From positions 54,659,904 through 54,723,903 of the forward strand of contig JBCFYV010000001.1 of NCBI GenBank assembly GCA_039000515.1: DNA of 64,000 bases, written 5' to 3'. Source of the stretch: Timema cristinae (taxonomy: Eukaryota > Arthropoda > Insecta > Phasmatodea > Timematidae). The position numbers and the translations under genes are program-made. The notes beneath the pieces were generated by a model. That model did not search any database. It was given only the letters and a program-made list of their open reading frames with translations, and had not been told where the DNA came from. Of this stretch, positions 58,150 through 64,000 are shown piece after piece. Each line of letters starts with the position of its first letter. Positions within the stretch are counted from its first letter, which is position 1.

Positions 58150-58450
58150 TGTGAACATAGGCATCACTATCGTACTGTCTGGTTTTCCGGTGACGGTAGG
58201 AAGTGATATCGAATTCTAAAAAAGTAGGTATTTTTATCATAAATAGTTCTCCACTCATTTTCAACCGAAATGCAAGTACATTTTATCTAAATTATAATGC
58301 CTTAATCAATGTAACCGTGCGAATGGCCTTAATCGGTAATAAACACGTTCTGATAATAAATTTTACATCCATTATTGTCTCCAGCCTGTGGCCTGGGTCA
58401 GTTTTTTTTATTCAAACCATTTATTTTCCACTGCCAGCTTGCTAGTCCTG
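58150..58450. mobile_element. Old SINE remnants
   Basis: 58160-58345, plus strand: TCTGGTTTTCCGGTGACGGT, CTCCACTCATTTTCAACCGA, a family B-like body with no tail. 58365-58450 holds the third-family body CCAGCCTGTGGCCTGGGTCA and CCAGCTTGCTAGTCCTGTC, in the orientation seen at 7535-7620. Confidence 0.45.
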
Positions 58451-59374
58451 TCATGACATTCAGGTAGTTTTTCAACTTTTACAAATTAAGAGCATTACAT
58501 CTTAGATCACGCTACCACCGGCGAGTATTTCTTAAATCAAGAAAAATAGTAAGCTGAAGTTCATAATATGTTGAAGAATCTTTGGAAATATTAGAATGTG
58601 TCCAACTCTACCATATTTTCATTTACTTTACTATATGTTGCGAACTTAATGTCTTTAACCGTGTGACCACTGATATGGGATAACTTCAAAACCAAGAAAT
58701 ATTGATAGCTTATACTTTGTATTTGAATTCAGGGAGAACTCAGCATTAAAAAAATAGATTGATTGATGTCTTAGATCGTCTAAACAATGGTGGGGGTAGC
58801 CCCGCCTTTAAAACTCACCAACCCATACAATTTAGACCTCACATACGTACTATTACTAGGAAATTTCGGGGTGTGCACCCAAATCATCTTTTAAAAAATA
58901 ATCACAACCATTACCTTACGCATTCCTCGTCGTGATCACCAATTCAGGTAGTTATACATGTAACATATAAATGAAAACTTGGCACTAGCCTATGCAATTT
59001 TGCTAACCTTAGCTTATGTGGTTTTTTTCTCACAAATGGTGAGCCTGATGTTCTAAGCTCCGTAATAATTGGATTGGTAATTCCGAAACAAAGGTTTATA
59101 AAATGTTGCAACTTTGTATAATTTCATAGTTATACTAGAAAGACATGTAGTTTTAATGTAGTAACTACGACAAGCCTGACACCTTTAACTGCATGAAAAC
59201 CAGTACGGGTAGCTATTTCACATAATACACACAATACGAGCTTGAACACTTAGAGCCCCTGAAAATTAATTTGTGATATAAAAAATACTGACAGTACTTC
59301 TCAGTATCAGTACATGCTGTTAAATATGGTGGTGAGATGTTTTCTTTCAAAATTTATCACAAAAAAGAGATGTC
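58451..59374. other. Gene-free tract
   Basis: No gene, RNA or repeat recognised. Confidence 0.5.
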
Positions 59375-59387
59375 AAACTTTAATATA

Positions 59388-59464
59388 TGATTATGATTAT
59401 TAGCACCGCGTCTTACTACCCGTTCGGATTATACGCACTTACGCTAATGTGTAATGGTAGGGTG
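59388..59464 (-). mobile_element. Extremely 5'-truncated SINE family A (tail only)
   Basis: Only about 65 bp of the 3' end (tail GCGTATAATCCGAACGGGTA and AGTAAGACGCGGTGCTAA) plus a short AT-rich stretch. Perfect 13-bp target duplication AAACTTTAATATA at 59375-59387 and 59465-59477. Confidence 0.92.
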
Positions 59465-59604
59465 AAACTTTAATATAAACACATTTCACAAGACTTTATC
59501 CATGCGGTGCCGGCCACTTACAGCTAATTAGTATAAAATATAAACATAGAATAGTTGGTATCTTAGCATGAATAGATTAATAAATTAATTAATTTACACA
59601 TACC

Positions 59605-59860
59605 AATTATCTCACGGTCTAGGCTGTCAGTCTTATAATATACTCGATTGCTGGTGATAGGAGGTCGAGATTTGAAACTCGGTCGCATGTACTGGTTTTG
59701 GTTTATGCAATTTTTTTTAGCATTGCATCTTACTATCCATTCAAGTATACACTTATGTATGAAGCATAATTTAGGAAAAGAAAAACACCTCTGTACACCT
59801 GACCGGGCTTCAAACACCAATCTACCCATCATCGGAAATTGAGTATATTGAGAGAATGAC
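59605..59860. mobile_element. Two facing SINE remnants
   Basis: 59610-59700, plus strand, tRNA-like head with CACGGTCTAGGCTGTCAGTC and B-box-like GAGATTTGAAACTCGGTCGC. 59715-59860, minus strand, tail TACTTGAATGGATAGTAAGA, body CAGGTGTACAGAGGTGTTTT and a degraded head. Confidence 0.5.
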
Positions 59861-60091
59861 CCCACGTTCTGCCACCAAAATCAGTATAATGATTTTTTTT
59901 AAATTAATTTATAAGAAAAATTGACTTATTTATTCTTTCTTACTAAACTAGTAAATACAATTAGTCATAAGTATTATAGATTATTACATAATTTGCTACC
60001 CTTATCAGTGACCATGTAGTAAAATACCTTGCGATTCAACCTTTTATTATGTGTACCCTAGACTGATATTGTTTCTTTTCAACTATGTACT

Positions 60092-60272
60092 GGGAATGCC
60101 AGGCCTCCACCGTGGTTCGGATTCCACGTTAAGACTGTAGGTCCTCCATTTCATCTCACAATCACCCTACCATTACACATTAGCGTAGTGCGTATAACCG
60201 AATGGGTAGTAAGATGCGGTGCTTATAATTAATAATAATAATAATAATATAATAATAATTAATAATAATAAT
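60092..60272 (+). mobile_element. SINE family A, 5'-truncated
   Basis: Plus strand from GGGAATGCCAGGCCTCCACC to tail GTATAACCGAATGGGTAGTA and AAGATGCGGTGC, then AT-rich TAA repeats. Perfect 11-bp target duplication AACTATGTACT at 60081-60091 and 60273-60283. Confidence 0.92.
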
Positions 60273-60366
60273 AACTATGTACTACCACCCCAAATATGTT
60301 GACGCATATATAAGCTACAACAATAAATATTTTACATATAAAATAAATTACATACAAAATAATGTG

Positions 60367-60620
60367 ACCCGCCTCGATGGCATAGTTAGCTAACGCGCTA
60401 GTCGTGTTGGGCTCGGCTGCTGAGGACGGGGAGATCGAGGTTAAAATCTCGGTCGGGTGAACTGGGAGTGTTTTTCCTAAACGGTTTTCCACTCTCCCTC
60501 CACGCAAATGCATGTTCACTTCCTCTAAATTCAAACTTCCTAATTCCTAATCCATTACGAAATTATTACTTAAGCTTATAACCCGAACGGGTAGTAAGAA
60601 GCGGTGCTAAATAAAAAAAT
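60367..60620 (+). mobile_element. SINE family B, full length
   Basis: Plus strand: head ACCCGCCTCGATGGCATAGT (A-box side), mutated B box GGTTAAAATCTC, body CTAAACGGTTTTCCACTCTC, tail ATAACCCGAACGGGTAGTAA. 9-bp target duplication AATAATGTG at 60358-60366 and 60621-60629. Confidence 0.92.
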
Positions 60621-60744
60621 AATAATGTGGGGTGGGTCTAATGCTCTAGATTTTAGCCATTTGACCTTATCTGACCATAGCTCTACTGACGTATGAAATA
60701 ATTAATTTCTGAGGTGGGGACAACATTAAGGAGAATTACATTAT

Positions 60745-60985
60745 CTCCAGATGGTAGGATGATACGTGAGAATGATGAGGGTGGAAAACAGAGAGGACCT
60801 GCAGTTTAACGTGGGATCCGAACCACGATGGGGCCTGAGAATCCATACATTCACAAAGCCTGAAAGCACACACTTTGTCAGAGATTAATGAAGGGTTTGG
60901 CAATCAAATAAATTTGTGCCAGGAGTGAGATTTGAACCCAGACCACCAACACAAAGAATTACAACATACCCCTTGTTCACCAAGT
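60745..60985 (-). mobile_element. Old SINE family A lacking the 3' tail
   Basis: Minus strand: degenerate head with B box GGGTTCAAATCTCACTCCTG, body ATTGCCAAACCCTTCATTAA and GGATCCCACGTTAAACTGCA. Well diverged from the younger copies. Confidence 0.75.
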
Positions 60986-61061
60986 CCCCTTTATCAAAAT
61001 TATTGTATTGAATAATACATTTTAGATAATAAATAAATATATATAATATCAATGCTGGAAG

Positions 61062-61140
61062 GTAACCCATGGTGTAGTGATCACTGCACCTGGATATGAA
61101 CCTAGGTATCATCCCTTATTCAATTCCTAGTTGGTACCAA
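61062..61140 (+). mobile_element. tRNA-like SINE head remnant
   Basis: GGTAACCCATGGTGTAGTGA (A-box-like) and TATTCAATTCCTAGTTGGTA (B-box-like) at tRNA-like spacing. The acceptor stem does not pair well, so not a functional tRNA gene. Confidence 0.35.
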
Positions 61141-61617
61141 CCATATTTTTCCCGAAATGGGAATTATCACAACAGTAACCAGAGTTTGGTTAAACAAACT
61201 TAAATAATGTTTGAGATGGTTTCTGGCTCCACTGGATCACCATCACACCATCACACCATCTCAATACGGGTACAACGTGTGTACAACCTCCTGTGGTGTA
61301 CCCTGGGTAACGTTCTGTGACACCAGGGTGGCTAATAGTCTACATACTCAGGCGACCGAACCTGGATAAAAATATCTCTTCCGATAAAATATGCCAAAAG
61401 CATTGTGGGCCGTTTGATTTGGACTGCCGCAACTACTTTAAAATGAAATAAGTAAATTAAAAATTATTACTTTTTTTATTACATTTTAATCAAAAGTGCT
61501 TGTGAGTAAGTCTGAGGTACCCAGGAACAAATCATTTATGAAGATACACGATGACATTAAATGTGAAACCATCCGGTTTGTGGTTTCTTGTTGTTATATT
61601 TTATAAAGAAACGTAAA

Positions 61618-61871
61618 TAATAATACTTAGCACCACGTCTTACTACCCATTCGGGTTATACGCTTTAAGTACTAATTACTCTAATGGATTAGGAATTTGG
61701 GATGGTTGAATTAGAGTAAGTGAGCCCGCATTTGCGTGGAGGGAGAGTGGAAAACCATTTAGGAAAAACCACCCCCAGTTCACCCGAGCGAGATTCGAAC
61801 CTCGATCTCCCCGTCCTCAGCAGTCGGGCTCAACACGACAAGCGTTAGCCAACTACGCCACCGAGGCGGGT
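61618..61871 (-). mobile_element. SINE family B, full length, near-consensus
   Basis: Minus strand: head CCCGCCTCGGTGGCGTAGTT, B box GGTTCGAATCTCGCTCGGGT, complete body and tail ATAACCCGAATGGGTAGTAA. Perfect 12-bp target duplication AAGAAACGTAAA at 61606-61617 and 61872-61883. Confidence 0.95.
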
Positions 61872-61883
61872 AAGAAACGTAAA

Positions 61884-62300
61884 ATCATCTGTTTAATGTT
61901 CTACACAATTAACGAGAGGAGGATCATTATACAAACGAACACTGTATCAATAAATGTACCCAGCTTTTGTTTAAGCATATTTTTGCTATTGTCAATAGAA
62001 AGTAGAAACTGACCATCGATAATGTAGCTGAAATGACCTCGGGGTTAAATTAACTAAAAATAAGGATACAAATACTTAATCTCACCATTACAACTTAACT
62101 GAAACATAATTTCAGTGGTAGATTTTAATACGTGATTAAGAACATCATATTGGTAGTCCTGGGCTACTTGGGATTACCAGTCCACTCTAATATGATATAC
62201 AGAATGTTCGGAAACTCATAACCCAAACCGCACGTCATATAATTTATTTTAACCAAAAGTAATACAAAATCCCTCTACACTTACATTCGGAAAACTATGC
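61884..62300. other. Gene-free tract
   Basis: TACAGAATGTTCGGAAACTC at 62201-62220 resembles a mariner-type terminus. I found no matching right end, so it is not called as an element. Confidence 0.4.
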
Positions 62301-62538
62301 TAATACCATTAAATTGTGTCCAAAATTTGGCGTACAGCGCTGGATTAGCGAAGCTATTTAAGCTTGCGTGTATAACAAGTTGCATAGGAGTTAGGCGCGT
62401 GGAACAATACATGTAATAATGGCAAGCAGTGTAGTGCCACGCGCCTAGCTCCTATACAACTTGTTGTACACACATGCTTGACAGCTTTGCTATCCTGATG
62501 CTGAACGCCAAAATTTTGAACACAATTTAATGATATTA
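62301..62538. mobile_element. 238-bp fold-back element
   Basis: Two 102-bp arms (62301-62402 and 62437-62538) are inverted copies separated by 34 bp. The inner ends are strongly conserved: AGTTAGGCGCGTGG against CCACGCGCCTAGCT. The arms differ at scattered positions, so the element is not freshly formed. No coding capacity; superfamily unknown. Confidence 0.8.
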
Positions 62539-64000
62539 ATATAATGGGGTACTCAAATCCTCAAACTCTCATTAGATTCGGGATTCATAACAATCTCAAA
62601 AAAGTATCTCGAAAAATTAGAAACACCTTGGCTTAAAATAAAAATACTAAACAATTAATAAAATAAATTATATTGACTTGTGAAGGTGAAGAGCAACAAA
62701 ATCACAACAAAAAATAAAGGACAAAATTGTATTAACAATTTATTTTTATAAAAGTGTTCGCTTTGTTGACTATGACGTAATATACACGACAGACAAAATA
62801 CTATTTTTTGTGGCAACGAAACCTTAATGAATTAATTCAATTTTAAATAATTTCACTTTTATATCAATCACTTTTAAGGATTTGAGATATAAAAGAAAAT
62901 TTAAGATCTGTATTCGAGAAATTTTAGTATCTCAGCAGGAGACGTGATTTATCATTGTGGCTTTTCATAATCCTCTATCCACTCTATTGCTGGTACACTA
63001 ACTTTAAAATAACCCCTTTCACACCAAACCATTAGAATAACCCATCAATAACCCTTTTGTTGGACTTGATAATAAAAAAAAAGTTTATTTAAACATAAGG
63101 CTTCGGCCCGAGGCTAGTTTTAACCGTTTGTTTTTCCCCTCCGTGATAATTCACCTTTCATGCTATATATCAGCGTGGGTGGTAGAGGGAGGAGGGGAAA
63201 TGAGAGGGTGGAGGAAAGGGTTTGTTTCACGGGATGGAGGAGGGGGGGGGGGAAGTTTGCAATTAGTTTGATAGGTTCTATATCCGCCAGCATACATGCA
63301 CGCACTCACGCAACACATCATTGCGTGATTAGCTAACACCCAGGCTGCGACAATTACAGGATGAACCCAAAAAAATGTTTCAGTCTTGAATTTTGTTTTT
63401 ATGGTTTAATTACATAGTTGTAAAATTAGTTATATTAGAGTAGGCTTTATAAACCGAATAGATCTTGGGTAGCCTTAACTACTATACATTTTCACACTGT
63501 TAGTCAATTCGAGTTATTAATTAAATAGTTAAAATAAACTTCAGAAATCGTTTACACCTATTAAATGTTACATCATAAAGCGTAATAATAAAATTGAAAT
63601 AAATTTAAATATTGAAGTTTTTTTGTGAGTGTATCAAGTTTGTACAGTACAATCAATTCACTAGTTTAAAAATATATATCATTGAAAGGTACTTTTGTCA
63701 AAACTTTTTGGAGAAATAGTTTGGAGGTTTGAAATACCAGAAAAGGGCCAATCTATTTCCATATTCAATAATTAATTTTCAATTTGAACATATTTTATCA
63801 TATATTAATAGTGATTTAAACTGTCTAGCCTATAGTTTACTTAATTATTTGTGTTATTAATCACGCACTTTCTGGACGTACTGATTACATCAGTACACGA
63901 CTTAAACACTAATTTAATTCTAGATAGACTTAAAACAGTCCCTCGGCCATTAATTAATTACTGTGTGAGGGGAAGACTCAAGGGTGAAGAAAAGTAATTA
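62539..64000. other. Gene-free right end
   Basis: AT-rich apart from a purine-rich, G-run block at 63184-63254 (GGAGGAGGGG-type). The short open frame on its other strand is not supported. Nothing else recognised. Confidence 0.5.

Noticed and set aside
62201..62220. Mariner terminus
   Set aside because: The word resembles mariner ends, but no matching right terminus or transposase fragment was found.

Overview
This is an AT-rich, non-coding-dominated eukaryotic window, most likely from an arthropod. The support is long (TA)n and (TAA)n microsatellites, several families of tRNA-headed SINEs with target-site duplications, GT-AG introns, an RTE-type LINE remnant, a decayed DDE transposon, a PIF/Harbinger-like element and a degenerate CCTAA (TTAGG-type) stretch. 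No bacterial, organellar or viral gene organisation is present. I cannot name the species. Function and family names below come from motif recognition alone; no database was searched.

Layout. Positions 1-16317 and 18747-33962 are two near-identical, same-orientation copies of one segment, with scattered point differences and large length differences only in repeats. A run of exactly 100 N (16326-16425) and 2.3 kb of otherwise unseen sequence (16426-18746) lie between them. This is either a real tandem duplication or, at least as likely, two haplotypes placed head to tail across a scaffold gap. Each copy holds, in order: one candidate gene on the minus strand for a secreted repeat protein (17 and 22 repeats of 15 residues); a 172-bp TTAA-flanked hairpin element; a 59-bp-unit minisatellite (about 39 and 14 units); SINEs; a 576-bp TA-flanked palindromic element carrying the CCTAA-like stretch; nested SINEs; and a long gene-free tract. 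A full-length SINE at 25416-25688 is present only in copy 2.

Right of the duplication, 33963-38030 holds a full-length SINE and a 3.0-kb hAT-like DDE transposon (34931-37944). Its transposase is broken by frameshifts and stops but keeps a recognisable intron. From 38 to 64 kb there are further SINEs of two main families with different tRNA heads but the same 3' tail, four loci of an unnamed dispersed repeat, tandem repeats of 72 bp and 46 bp, a 516-bp Harbinger-like element, an RTE-type reverse transcriptase pseudogene (51735-53040), a fold-back element (62301-62538), and two promoter-like motif clusters (about 40.05 and 57.85-58.05 kb) with no recognised gene attached.

The only plausible host protein-coding gene is the secreted repeat protein at 1841-2914 and its second copy at 20598-21896. 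The rest is repeats, mobile-element debris and intergenic or intronic sequence.
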